This document shows, in pieces, positions 51,868 to 62,658 of a DNA stretch of 64,000 nucleotides. The stretch covers positions 62,001 through 126,000 of the forward strand of contig CAJPFK010000038.1 of the NCBI GenBank assembly GCA_905339275.1, read 5' to 3'. The notes beneath the pieces were generated by a model. The model had not been told where the DNA came from. It made no database searches and saw only the letters and a list, made by a program, of their open reading frames with translations. The DNA comes from Methylophilaceae bacterium (GTDB lineage Bacteria; Pseudomonadota; Gammaproteobacteria; Burkholderiales; Methylophilaceae). Made by a program: the position numbers and the translations under genes. The first letter of the stretch is position 1, and each line of letters begins with the position of its first letter.

Positions 51868-52080
51868 ATGAAAAAATACAAAGTGGTCATCTATCAGGAA
51901 GGGATGCTGGGCTCATTACTGCTCGGCGCATCCAAGGTTGACCCGGTAAGATTTTCCGAATTTTTGAACAAAAATGCCGCCGAAGGCTGGCGCGTCATCA
52001 CGATGGAAAAAGACATTCGCCGCATGCTGCTCTTCTGGAAACGCGAAGCCTATGTGGTCGTCATGGAAATGGATCGATGA
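51868..52080 (+). CDS. DUF4177-like small protein
   Basis: About 70 residues from ATG 51868 (AGGA upstream): MKKYKVVIYQEGMLGSLLLGA, then FSEFLNKNAAEGWRVITMEKD and LFWKREAYVVVMEM. The pattern of strands around NAAEGWRV fits DUF4177. Function unknown. Its stop overlaps the next ATG. Confidence 0.8.
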   Translation: MKKYKVVIYQEGMLGSLLLGASKVDPVRFSEFLNKNAAEGWRVITMEKDIRRMLLFWKREAYVVVMEMDR

Positions 52081-52292
52081 AAATCGCCGCCATCATCAGC
52101 ATCACCGTCATCATCGCCTGGGCGTTGCTGACCATCTTGCAGGTATGGATCGAAGTCGTCAGCGGCGCTGTCTATCTCAAGCTCTCCATGACCGCAGGCA
52201 TCATTGTCATCGTCAGCATGGTGATCGGCCTCGCAGTCAAGGATTACCTGAGTGAAAAGAAAATGAAAGACGACGGATTCATCGACAGTTAG
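52077..52292 (+). CDS. Small membrane protein coupled to the DUF4177 gene
   Basis: 71 residues with two helices (IISITVIIAWALLTILQVW; LSMTAGIIVIVSMVIGLAV) and a charged C-terminus. It starts in an ATGA overlap with the upstream gene, so the two are coupled. No family recognised. Confidence 0.7.
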   Translation: MKIAAIISITVIIAWALLTILQVWIEVVSGAVYLKLSMTAGIIVIVSMVIGLAVKDYLSEKKMKDDGFIDS

Positions 52293-52350
52293 CCGGTCAT
52301 ACCTGATTCAACCGGAGATCATCCGGACCCGGCGTCTTGAAGGAGCCCTC

Positions 52351-52869
52351 ATGAAATTCCGATTATTCCTGCTGTTAATCCCCATTACCTCATCTGCACT
52401 CGCCTTTGCCGCAACCGAGCAGTTGAAACCCGGCCTGTGGACAATGACAATCAATATGCAGATGGCAGGCATGCCCCAGCTCTCTGATGACGACATCGCA
52501 CAAATGAGGCAAATGGGCATAGAGCTGCCTTTCGTTCCCGGCAAACCTGCGACCGTGCAGCAATGCATCACCCCGGAACAGGCCACGCTGGAAAAGCCCA
52601 TCGATCATTATTCCAACCCGGACGATCAATGCTCGGTCAAAAACTACAGACGGAACGGCAATTCCGTCAGCGGCGACATGGTCTGCACCGGCGACATGAA
52701 AGCCCAGGGGCGATTCGTAATGACGGTGAACAGCAACACCAGCTTCAGCGGAAAATGGGCATTGAAAGGCGTGACCCGGGATGGCCTGCCGATAGACCAG
52801 TCCTCGGACATCCATGCCAGGTGGATGCAGGCCAAGTGCGATCCTGCCCTGATCACGCCCGCGCAATAA
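52351..52869 (+). CDS. DUF3617 exported protein
   Basis: 172 residues with AAGGAG before the ATG and a signal peptide (LFLLLIPITSSALAFA). DUF3617 pattern: LKPGLWTMTINMQMAGMPQ, QQCITPEQA, DQCSVKNYRRNGNSVSGDMVC. Three or more cysteines may pair. Function unknown. The stop overlaps the start of the pseudouridine synthase gene. Confidence 0.85.
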   Translation: MKFRLFLLLIPITSSALAFAATEQLKPGLWTMTINMQMAGMPQLSDDDIAQMRQMGIELPFVPGKPATVQQCITPEQATLEKPIDHYSNPDDQCSVKNYRRNGNSVSGDMVCTGDMKAQGRFVMTVNSNTSFSGKWALKGVTRDGLPIDQSSDIHARWMQAKCDPALITPAQ

Positions 52870-53597
52870 TGCCCATGCAACTGGAACGCATTCTCCATGC
52901 CCAGGGATTCGGCTCGCGCAAGGCTTGCCGCATCATGGTGCGGCGGCAGGAAATCACGGTAAACGGCGAACCCTGCGACGATCCGTTCGCAGAGTTCGAT
53001 ACGGAAAACCTGCGTTTCTGCGTCAAGGGTGAAGAATGGCAATATCATAGGCAGGCTTACCTGATGCTGAACAAGCCTGCGAATTATGAGTGCTCGCACA
53101 AAACGCAACATCATCCGACCATCTATGGCCTGCTTCCCCTCCCGCTGGTTGAGCGCGGCGTGCAATGCATCGGCCGGCTGGATGAAGACACAACCGGCCT
53201 GATCCTGCTTTCGGACGACGGGCAATTCATTCACCGCATGAGTTCGCCAAAATGGAAAGTGCCGAAAGTCTACGAAGTCACCTGCAAGCATGGCGTGGAC
53301 GACAAGCAGGTCAAGGCGCTGACGGATGGCGTTCAACTCGTCGATGAACCTGCCCCGATCGCCGCGCTTGATTGCACACAGGTCAGCGAAAAAGTGATCC
53401 GCCTGACCCTGGCGGAAGGCAAGTACCACCAGGTCAAACGCATGGTTGCAGCCATCAGCAACCGCGTGGAAGGCCTGAAGCGCATCCGCATCGGCGAACT
53501 GAACCTGCCGGATGACCTTGCCCAGGGTGAGTGGCGATGGCTGGGCAAGGCCGAGTTGGCAGGCTTGAACTCTGCGGAAAGAACGCCAACTGTTTGA
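52869..53597 (+). CDS. rsuA: RsuA/RluB-family pseudouridine synthase
   Basis: About 242 residues from ATG 52869 (52875 is an alternative). An S4-like N-terminus (LERILHAQGFGSRKACRIMVR) precedes the catalytic motif GRLDEDTTGLILLSDDGQF, with the nucleophilic Asp, and EGKYHQVKRMVAAISNRVEGL near the end. The length favours RsuA (16S rRNA) over RluB, but this is not certain. Confidence 0.88.
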   Translation: MPMQLERILHAQGFGSRKACRIMVRRQEITVNGEPCDDPFAEFDTENLRFCVKGEEWQYHRQAYLMLNKPANYECSHKTQHHPTIYGLLPLPLVERGVQCIGRLDEDTTGLILLSDDGQFIHRMSSPKWKVPKVYEVTCKHGVDDKQVKALTDGVQLVDEPAPIAALDCTQVSEKVIRLTLAEGKYHQVKRMVAAISNRVEGLKRIRIGELNLPDDLAQGEWRWLGKAELAGLNSAERTPTV

Positions 53598-53673
53598 AGC
53601 CGTGGAAGCGGACCCGCCACTTGATTTTCTGCATCACCCTGGCTAATTGCCTGATTTCTGGAGCTTGCTGTTG

Positions 53674-54264
53674 ATGAAACATTTATACCAGTACTTTTTT
53701 CGCGGCCTGATTGCAGCACTGCCACTGGGGCTGACCATTTATCTGCTCTATTTATTCCTGACGTGGACAGAAGGTTTCGCCATGTGGTGGATTCGCCCGT
53801 TTATCGGTGATTTCTACCTGCCCGGACTCGGCCTGGCGCTGGGAATAGGCGGCATCATACTGCTCGGCTTCCTGATTTCACACCCGCATGCCCGCAAACT
53901 GCTTTCGCTGCTTGAGCTGCCCTTCACCAACCTGCCGGTCATCAAAAGCGTCTATTCTTCTCTCAAGAGTTTTGCAGATTATTTCTCACCGCATAAGGAA
54001 GGTCCGGCCCAGCAGGTCGTCGTATTGAAAATACCCGGGCAGGACCTGGAAATGGTCGGGCTGATTACCCGCCAGAGCCTCGCCGGCTTACCTGAAGGAT
54101 TCATGCAGGGCGACCGCGTGGCGGTCTATCTGCCGATGGGTTACATGATAGGCGGCTACACGGTATTCGTGCCGCGCGACTGGCTGAAACCGGTCAGCAT
54201 GTCGGTGGAAGAAGCGATGCGCTCATCGTTGTTTGCCTGGATGGCGAACCACGGCAATGAGTAA
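53674..54264 (+). CDS. DUF502 membrane protein
   Basis: About 196 residues from ATG 53674. DUF502 motifs: YFFRGLIAALPLGLTIYLLY, LPGLGLALGIGGIILLGFLI, LPVIKSVYSSLKSFADYFS and GDRVAVYLPMGYMIGGYTVFV. Two N-terminal helices anchor a soluble domain. Function unknown. Confidence 0.9.
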   Translation: MKHLYQYFFRGLIAALPLGLTIYLLYLFLTWTEGFAMWWIRPFIGDFYLPGLGLALGIGGIILLGFLISHPHARKLLSLLELPFTNLPVIKSVYSSLKSFADYFSPHKEGPAQQVVVLKIPGQDLEMVGLITRQSLAGLPEGFMQGDRVAVYLPMGYMIGGYTVFVPRDWLKPVSMSVEEAMRSSLFAWMANHGNE

Positions 54265-54305
54265 TCGCTGCTGCCTTTCCATCAAAGCCAGGCTTGAAAA
54301 AAGAA

Positions 54306-54325
54306 AACCGCCCAAGTGGGCGGTT
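54306..54325. terminator. Hairpin between DUF502 gene and rhlE
   Basis: AACCGCCC-AAGT-GGGCGGTT is an 8-bp stem. The A-rich run lies on its left side, so the T-run is on the minus strand, where no gene ends. It may stop both directions or shape the long rhlE leader (54265-54683), in which no gene was found. Confidence 0.5.
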
Positions 54326-54683
54326 CGAGGAGATTTGCTTTTGATAAGCATCCAAATTGTCACAAGGGGAGATGAACAATCAATGACCATTCTAAGTCAA
54401 TGATGTAATTAAAATATTTCAAACCCCTGCTGAATTGTAAGCAAAAGTTAATCGCAGTCAGAACAATGCCTTAAATTGTTTTCCGGAAAACCGGACGTAA
54501 TCTTCTGGCTTTCCCCGGCTATCTCCGTATAATGCAGCTTCCCTGCGCCACACCAATCAGCGTAGCGGTCTTTTTGATGTTTCCGGGCGTCAATCATTAA
54601 TGATCTCATATTCGTTTGCCTCGATTGGTTTTGCTTATCAAGCAAAAGGCCTGCTTATAACTGAACCCTCTGGGAGTTTTACA

Positions 54684-56114
<1,431 letters not shown>

Positions 56115-56117
56115 GCA

Positions 56118-56594
56118 TTGGGCGGCAAGCTCAGAATCTGGGTGGACGCGGATGCCTGCCCTGTGGTGATCAAGGAGATTCTATTCCGGGCAGCGGAGCG
56201 TACGAGGATTGAAACCATACTGGTTGCCAACAAGCTCCTGCGCGTACCGCCCTCCCCCTATATCCGGGCCACGCAAGTGCCTGCAGGGTTCGATGTGGCT
56301 GACAGCAAAATCGTGCAGGAACTGACGCCGGGCGACCTTGTGATTACCGCCGACATCCCCCTGGCGGCGCAGGTCATCGGGAAAGGCGGCCATGCATTGA
56401 ACCCGCGCGGCGAGTTTTACACCCCCGGCAATATCCAGGAACGGCTCGCCATGCGCAATTTCATGGAGGAACTGCGCGGCAGCGGCGTGGATATCTCCGG
56501 CCCGTCCGCATTCAGTCAAGGCGACCGCCAAGCTTTTGCGGCGGAACTGGACCGCTTTCTTTCCCGCCATGCAACCCGGCGAAAGATCACGTAA
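56118..56594 (+). CDS. YaiI/YqxD-family (DUF188) protein
   Basis: 158 residues from TTG 56118, three bases after rhlE. Family motifs: [63 protein letters not shown] and a late [13 protein letters not shown]-like nuclease fold has been proposed for the family. Function unproven. Confidence 0.9.
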   Translation: MGGKLRIWVDADACPVVIKEILFRAAERTRIETILVANKLLRVPPSPYIRATQVPAGFDVADSKIVQELTPGDLVITADIPLAAQVIGKGGHALNPRGEFYTPGNIQERLAMRNFMEELRGSGVDISGPSAFSQGDRQAFAAELDRFLSRHATRRKIT

Positions 56595-56603
56595 CGAAAA
56601 AAC

Positions 56604-56702
56604 ATGAATGCGAGGCAATGGGCATTTCATTTCGGAGTATTACATCCGGTATTCCTGGCTTTGCTGACCGGCTCCATTATCGGGCTGAAACTGGTATCCT
56701 AA
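56604..56702 (+). CDS. Possible 32-residue membrane peptide
   Basis: MNARQWAFHFGVLHPVFLALL then a GSIIGLKL end form one hydrophobic helix. It lies between yaiI and the next gene on the same strand. The Shine-Dalgarno is weak, so this may be chance. Confidence 0.3.
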   Translation: MNARQWAFHFGVLHPVFLALLTGSIIGLKLVS

Positions 56703-56739
56703 AGCCTCTCCACAAGAAACAGAAAATGCGTTTGGCGCC

Positions 56740-57240
56740 ATGAATCTGGAAACCTGGGAACTGCTGAGTTATATCGTGACCGTCTTCGGCCTGCCGCTGG
56801 CGATTATTTTCTTCATCATGGAACAGCGCAAGGAGCGCGAAAACGAAGATGAAGAAGTCTACCAACTACTGACCACGGATTATACGGACTTCCTCAAGCT
56901 GGTGATGGCGCATCCCGACCTCAAACTGCGCTCCCAGACTGAAACCAATGACCTGACCGAGGAGCAGCGCGAGCGCGTGCTGGTCCTGTTCGAAATCCTG
57001 ATTTCGCTGTTCGAACGCGCTTATCTGCTGAGCTATGACGAAGATATGTCCGGCAAGCAACAACGCCGCTGGCTCTCATGGGAAGACTTCATGCGCGAAT
57101 GGTGCGGCCGGGAGGACTTTCGCAAGCTGCTGCCGCGCCTGCTGCAGGGCGAAGACCCGGACTTTGCCGCCTATATTCTCAGGCTCGCCACGCAGGAAGC
57201 CGTCAAAACGGCAAGCGAGCAGCCATCATCTCACGGCTAG
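56740..57240 (+). CDS. Membrane-anchored hypothetical protein
   Basis: 166 residues. One N-terminal helix (LLSYIVTVFGLPLAIIFFIM) is followed by a charged cytoplasmic domain: EQRKERENEDEEVYQLLTTDY, RERVLVLFEILISLFERAYLL, WLSWEDFMREWCGREDF. I do not recognise the family. Its stop overlaps the convergent TraB gene by four bases. Confidence 0.7.
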   Translation: MNLETWELLSYIVTVFGLPLAIIFFIMEQRKERENEDEEVYQLLTTDYTDFLKLVMAHPDLKLRSQTETNDLTEEQRERVLVLFEILISLFERAYLLSYDEDMSGKQQRRWLSWEDFMREWCGREDFRKLLPRLLQGEDPDFAAYILRLATQEAVKTASEQPSSHG

Positions 57241-58121
57241 TTCACCGGCGTTACCTTGTAACCCGCACTGCGTAAACGGGCAATAAGCCCCCCCTTGCCG
57301 GGCAGGTGGGATGCGCCGACCGCTATGAAAATACCCGCCTGATCCGCCTGCCGGGCAATGCGGTCCGCCATCAGGATGTTGCGCTCATCGAGCAGCTTGC
57401 TGCGCATTCTGCCCCACAATTCCCTGGGAAGGATGCTCCCGGTAATCCTGTCGTTGAGTTTTTCAATGTTTTCAGGGTCGGCAGAGAGGTAGGCCTTGAC
57501 CATGGCTTCGAAATTACGCTCTTTCTCCCCCGCACTGCGCTTGAGTACGGAGCGCAGCATAACCAGTTGCTCTTCAATCGTGAAGCTGTCGAGTGCGCCG
57601 AAATGCTCCTCTGTGGTTTCCAGCCCGCGCACCGGCTTGGATTTGCCTTGTGCCAGTGACATCAGCAATGCATCCTGCGTGTATGGCGTCTGCGGTTTGG
57701 GCAGGTCGAATATCACCGCCAGCAGCCAGGGTTTCATGAGCGCCGCAATATCGGTGTGCATGGAATGGAAATCCGCCAGCTTGACGACTTGCACGAACTC
57801 CTGCTCACTCAGCAGTTGATCCAGCCGCCCATCCTCCATCAGGAAGATGGACGGATTAGCAGGCGGCAGGGTCTCCATCATGAACACATCGCTATCCAGC
57901 AGCGCTTTTATTACCGGTGCCGGAAAATCGGTCACCCTGGGGTCATCCGAATGCATGGTGCCGTAGAGGTAGCTGGTCTTGCCGCCCGGCGCTTCCAGCT
58001 TCCACAGCAATCCGGTCTCTGCAGCCTGGGCAACGGCCATGAAGGCAGCAAGGAAAAACAGCGCGAAAAAACCTTGAAGGGTATGGCCTGCAACGGATTT
58101 GGAGTATCGCAAGATTTCCAC
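57237..58121 (-). CDS. TraB/GumN-family protein
   Basis: 294 residues with a signal peptide (FFALFFLAAFMAVAQA). Family motifs are LYGTMHSDDPRVTDFP (GxMH) near residue 52, the mid METLPP, and the C-terminal VAVGASHLPGKGGLI. These conserved His/Glu residues are thought to form a metal-dependent site. Role in this organism unknown. Confidence 0.88.
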   Translation of the reverse strand: MEILRYSKSVAGHTLQGFFALFFLAAFMAVAQAAETGLLWKLEAPGGKTSYLYGTMHSDDPRVTDFPAPVIKALLDSDVFMMETLPPANPSIFLMEDGRLDQLLSEQEFVQVVKLADFHSMHTDIAALMKPWLLAVIFDLPKPQTPYTQDALLMSLAQGKSKPVRGLETTEEHFGALDSFTIEEQLVMLRSVLKRSAGEKERNFEAMVKAYLSADPENIEKLNDRITGSILPRELWGRMRSKLLDERNILMADRIARQADQAGIFIAVGASHLPGKGGLIARLRSAGYKVTPVN

Positions 58122-58220
58122 CTCGATAAAGTCAGGGACCAGGTTCGGGAACGGATTGCAAATGTGACAGTTGCGGATCGCGGGCAGTTCACCAGCGGGA
58201 TGCGCTACCCTCCGGAAACA

Positions 58221-60074
58221 TCATGCATTACTGGCTTGGCACCGATTGCCGCCCATGGTCTTGGCCTCGTACATCAACATATCCGCCTTGTGCAGCAGAT
58301 CGCGCAATGTTTCGCCATCATCGGGGAAGAGCGATACACCGATACTGGCCCCGACCTGAATCGTCGAACCGCAAATCTGCATGGGCTGTTTCAGGCTGGC
58401 TAATAATTTTTCGACGATGTGCTTCACGTCGGAAAAAGACTGGATGTCTTCAATAATAATCACAAACTCATCGCCACCTATGCGGATCACGGAATCCGTT
58501 TTCCGCACCATGGCGGATAGCCTTTCAGCGATTTCCTTGAGCACCGTATCGCCCACCTCATGGCCATACGTGTCATTGACCGGCTTGAACCCATCCAGAT
58601 CGATCAGTGCAAGCGCCACGCCCTTGTTTGCCCGCCTGGCGCGCGACACGGCCGCATCGAAATCGCTATCGAGCGCCATGCGGTTACCCAGCCCGGTCAG
58701 CGAATCCTGCCGGATGACCTTGGCAAGTTTCTGTTCATTTTCAAGCAATAGCTGATTGGCGGCTTCCAGCTCGAAAGTGCGAAGCTTGACGCGGGTTTCA
58801 AGCTCCTGTTCATTGTGTTTGAGGGTTTCCAGCATTTTCTGCTTGATCTCCAGCGCTTCGGCCTGCGCAAGATTTCTTTCCTTCTGCATGAGGTTGATGC
58901 GGTCTGCAAGGGCAAAAGACAGCAGCAGCATCTCCAGGGAAGACCCGACCTGCATGGCATACATGGTGTAAAGATTGGTCGGCAGCCATCCGAAATTGCG
59001 CGCGGCCATCACGCCGACGCCTACCAGTACCAGCGTCAGAGCCAGCAGGTAGTACCGGGCGGCGATGCTCTTGCGCAGCATGCATTGCCAGCCCACCCAG
59101 CAACCGAAGAGCGAGTAGCCCAATCCGCCGAACGAGACAGCCATGGCTGCCAGCTGGTACGAAAAGAAATGAAGCATGATTGATAACACGAACCAGAAAA
59201 CAAACAGCCAGTTCAGCAGATTCAGGCGAGGCGCCCTGGCTGGAAGCGCCAGAAACGAGCGGGTAAAGAAAGAGAAAAACAACCCGGCAATGGCGAACCC
59301 CGTAGGCAATGCAATATTGCCCCAGGCAGGCCAGTCCGGCCACAGGAACTGGTTGCCGAATCCGTTCAGCGAGGCCTGGCCGATCGCCATGCCGATGACG
59401 AACAACACATATTCAAGGTAAACCCTGTCCCTGATCGAGATGAACAGAAACAGGTTATAGAGCGCCAGTGCGACAAATATGCCGTAATACACGGAAAGCA
59501 CGGCATAGGTCTGTTGATTCTGCTCATGAAATGTTTCTGGCGACCATAATTTGATCGGCAAGGTCAGCGTGCCTCTGGACTCTGCCCGGATATAGAGCAT
59601 GGTGTCTGCTTGCGTGAATTCGATCGGGAACACGAAATTGCGGTGCGGGTAGGGACGCTGATCAAAAGGCCTGATATCCCCCGCCTCCTGCATCCGGTAT
59701 GTACCCGACGCATCCGGCATGAAGACTTGCACGTTATCGAGGGCCGGGTAGGCAATTTCGAGCAGTTTTTTGCCGGTAACGCCGCTGAGATCACAACGCA
59801 GCCAATAGGCAGAATTCGAATATCCAAAATTGATCTGCCCCGACACCGCATTGGCGGGAGCAAACCGTTTTGCTATCGTAGCAGTCGCCATATCGGCGAT
59901 GCTGTATTGCTTTTGACTATCCTCAACGTACTCCAGGCATTCCGCCAACGGCAGGGCATCCGCAGGATCAACCTGGTTCGCTGCCTCCCCGGCAAAAGGT
60001 GATTGACAAAAAACGACAAAAAGCAGCACGAAGGCTGCTTTTGTGAAACCGCTTTTAGAGGAGCTTTTTGTCAT
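58221..60074 (-). CDS. DISM-type membrane diguanylate cyclase
   Basis: 617 residues: signal peptide, a 7TMR-DISM extracellular domain (about 35-180), seven membrane helices (about 195-390), a coiled coil, then GGDEF (about 460-615). The active motif IRIGGDEF is intact. RKTD five residues upstream is an RxxD inhibition site for c-di-GMP. It should make c-di-GMP in response to an external ligand. It has no partner gene next to it. Confidence 0.92.
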   Translation of the reverse strand: MTKSSSKSGFTKAAFVLLFVVFCQSPFAGEAANQVDPADALPLAECLEYVEDSQKQYSIADMATATIAKRFAPANAVSGQINFGYSNSAYWLRCDLSGVTGKKLLEIAYPALDNVQVFMPDASGTYRMQEAGDIRPFDQRPYPHRNFVFPIEFTQADTMLYIRAESRGTLTLPIKLWSPETFHEQNQQTYAVLSVYYGIFVALALYNLFLFISIRDRVYLEYVLFVIGMAIGQASLNGFGNQFLWPDWPAWGNIALPTGFAIAGLFFSFFTRSFLALPARAPRLNLLNWLFVFWFVLSIMLHFFSYQLAAMAVSFGGLGYSLFGCWVGWQCMLRKSIAARYYLLALTLVLVGVGVMAARNFGWLPTNLYTMYAMQVGSSLEMLLLSFALADRINLMQKERNLAQAEALEIKQKMLETLKHNEQELETRVKLRTFELEAANQLLLENEQKLAKVIRQDSLTGLGNRMALDSDFDAAVSRARRANKGVALALIDLDGFKPVNDTYGHEVGDTVLKEIAERLSAMVRKTDSVIRIGGDEFVIIIEDIQSFSDVKHIVEKLLASLKQPMQICGSTIQVGASIGVSLFPDDGETLRDLLHKADMLMYEAKTMGGNRCQASNA

Positions 60075-60136
60075 TTTGCGTTTAATTATGAAAGCCGGGA
60101 ATTATTACATGCAACTCCGGGTACCGTTAAAACTTG

Positions 60137-62272
60137 TTATCGGCCACGGCGCACCGATCCTGTAGTTTTTTTATGCGTGGAGCGCATTGCAAAGTCCCTG
60201 CCTGCTCCAGGCTGCACGACGGCAACAGGCTGCCAGGCCGGTACCAGGTGTTTCTTTCCAGGGCCGATCAGGTCCGCCCGTCCCATTTTCTTCAAGGCTT
60301 CGCGCAGTATCGGCCAGTTATTCGGGTCATGGTAACGGATGAACGCCTTGTGCAGGCGACGTACGCCGCCGGCCTTCGGAATCGGTACCTCTTCGCTGCT
60401 GTCCGTCACCTTGCGCAAAGGATTCTTGCCCGAATGGTACATGGCCGTCGCCATGGCCATCGGAGTCGGCGTGAAAGTCTGCACCTGATCCAGTTTGAAC
60501 CCGTTCTTTTTCAGCCATAAGGCAAGGTTGAGCATATCATCATCCGTCGTGCCGGGGTGGGCGGCAATGAAATAGGGGATCAGGTATTGCTCCTTGCCCG
60601 CCTCCTTGCTGAAACGCTCGAACATCTCCTTGAACCTGTCGTAAGCGCCCATGCCGGGCTTCATCATTTTCGACAGCACATTATCTTCGGAATGCTCCGG
60701 CGCAATTTTCAGGTAGCCGCCGACATGGTGCTGCACCAGCTCTTTCACATATTCGGGCGAAGTCACGGCAAGATCGTAGCGCAAACCGGAACCTACCAGG
60801 ATTTTCTTCACGCCCTTGATGCTGCGGGCTTTCCGGTACAACTGGATCAAGGCGGAGTGATCGGTGTTGAGGTTCTCGCATATGCCGGGATAGACGCAGG
60901 AGAGCTTGCGGCAGGCATGCTCGATGGCTTCCGACTTGCATGCCATGCGATACATATTGGCAGTCGGGCCGCCAAGGTCGGAGATCACGCCGGTGAAGCC
61001 CTCCACCTTGTCGCGTATTTCCTCGATCTCATGCAGGATGGATTCTTCCGACCGGCTCTGGATGATGCGGCCCTCATGTTCCGTGATGGAACAAAAGGTA
61101 CAGCCGCCGAAACAGCCGCGCATGATGTTCACCGAAAAACGGATCATCTCCCACGCCGGGATGCGGGCATTGCGGTAGACCGGATGCGGTTTGCGCGCAT
61201 ACGGCAGGTCGTAGACGTAATCCATCTCTTTGGTGGTAAGCGGTATCGGCGGCGGGTTGAGCCACACCTCACGATCGCCATGACGCTGGATCAATGCACG
61301 CGCATTGCCCGGATTGGCTTCCAGGTGCAGCACGCGCGAAGCGTGCGCATAAAGCACGGAATCCCTTGCCACTTCCTCGTAGGCCGGCAGGCGGACGACC
61401 TGGCGCGTGCGGTCGGCTTTGGGCTTGCGTACGATTTGTATCGGATTGACGCCCTCGGGCAGAATGGCAGCGGTTCCGGTCTTGCCCTCGGTTTCGCAGC
61501 CGGAACCCGCGCCCATTTTCATCTCGTATGGGTCGATATGCGTATCCACCTTGCCGGGCCGGTCGAGATTGGTTGATGCAAGCTCCTGCCAGCCTTCGGG
61601 TATGGATTTGCGCAGGAAAGCCGTACCGCGGATATCAGTAATCTCGCTCACTTTTTCGCCTCTGGCGACACGGTGCGTCAGTTCGACCAGCGCACGCTCG
61701 GCATTGCCGTAAAGCAGGATATCGGCCTTGGAATCCACCAGGACGGAACGCCGCACCTTGTCCGACCAATAATCGTAATGGGCAATGCGGCGCAACGAAG
61801 CTTCAATGCTGCCGATGACCAGCGGCACATCCGGGAACGCCTCGCGGCAACGCTGGGCATACACCAGCACCGCCCGGTCGGGACGCTTGCCGGCTTCCGC
61901 ATTCGGCGTATAAGCGTCATCCGAACGGATTTTACGGTCGGCCGTATAGCGGTTCACCATGGAATCCATATTGCCTGCGGTAATGCCGAAATAGAGGTTG
62001 GGCCTGCCCAGTGACCTGAATGGGTCAGCGGACTGCCAATCAGGTTGTGAGAGAATACCGACACGAAAACCCTGCGCTTCCAGCAGGCGTCCCACCAGCG
62101 CCATGCCGAAACTGGGGTGATCGATGTAGGCATCGCCTGTCACCAGAATAATGTCGCAGCTATCCCAGCCCAGCGCATCCATTTCTGCGCGGCTCATGGG
62201 CAGGACTGGTGCCGTGCCGAAACGTTTGGCCCAATACGGGCGATAACTGTTGATCAGACGTGGGATTTGCAT
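60137..62272 (-). CDS. YgiQ-family radical SAM protein
   Basis: 711 residues. An N-terminal B12-binding-like/UPF0313 part ([21 protein letters not shown]) is followed by radical SAM motif CFGGCTFC (C-x3-C-x2-C) within [21 protein letters not shown]-terminal blocks such as [21 protein letters not shown] and [18 protein letters not shown] are typical. The reaction is unknown. It lies ~60 bases from the cyclase gene. Confidence 0.92.
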   Translation of the reverse strand: MQIPRLINSYRPYWAKRFGTAPVLPMSRAEMDALGWDSCDIILVTGDAYIDHPSFGMALVGRLLEAQGFRVGILSQPDWQSADPFRSLGRPNLYFGITAGNMDSMVNRYTADRKIRSDDAYTPNAEAGKRPDRAVLVYAQRCREAFPDVPLVIGSIEASLRRIAHYDYWSDKVRRSVLVDSKADILLYGNAERALVELTHRVARGEKVSEITDIRGTAFLRKSIPEGWQELASTNLDRPGKVDTHIDPYEMKMGAGSGCETEGKTGTAAILPEGVNPIQIVRKPKADRTRQVVRLPAYEEVARDSVLYAHASRVLHLEANPGNARALIQRHGDREVWLNPPPIPLTTKEMDYVYDLPYARKPHPVYRNARIPAWEMIRFSVNIMRGCFGGCTFCSITEHEGRIIQSRSEESILHEIEEIRDKVEGFTGVISDLGGPTANMYRMACKSEAIEHACRKLSCVYPGICENLNTDHSALIQLYRKARSIKGVKKILVGSGLRYDLAVTSPEYVKELVQHHVGGYLKIAPEHSEDNVLSKMMKPGMGAYDRFKEMFERFSKEAGKEQYLIPYFIAAHPGTTDDDMLNLALWLKKNGFKLDQVQTFTPTPMAMATAMYHSGKNPLRKVTDSSEEVPIPKAGGVRRLHKAFIRYHDPNNWPILREALKKMGRADLIGPGKKHLVPAWQPVAVVQPGAGRDFAMRSTHKKTTGSVRRGR

Positions 62273-62658
62273 AACGTAAATATCTCAATAAGTTGAGTAT
62301 TTTACTCTGGATTCGATGCGGCACAAAACGAGATTTGGCGCAAAATTATGGATTACTCAGGTATCCCTCAAATGCGTTGTTATGGTTAGCTTAACTATGA
62401 AATAATCGGACAGCCAACAATTTGAATAAATTCAGGGCCTATTCACACTAAATTTTTTGCAAATGCGTTCCCTGACATCATGACAAATTCAAGACATAGA
62501 GTGGAGCCAATACCCACTCCCCTGGCAAGCAAGGGAATGCCACATTCGGCGTCTGTCCGGGCTTATCCGGAAGAACGAGCCGCCGAGCGCGCTATGGTGT
62601 TACGGCCGCCCATCGCATTTGAAAATCAAGTGTGCGCGAGCCCTGAAAAACTGCACCG
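62273..62658. other. Intergenic region with no gene recognised
   Basis: 386 bases between divergent genes. A short open frame (62480-62665) shows no recognisable protein. The promoters of ygiQ and of the sensor should lie here, but none stood out. Confidence 0.6.
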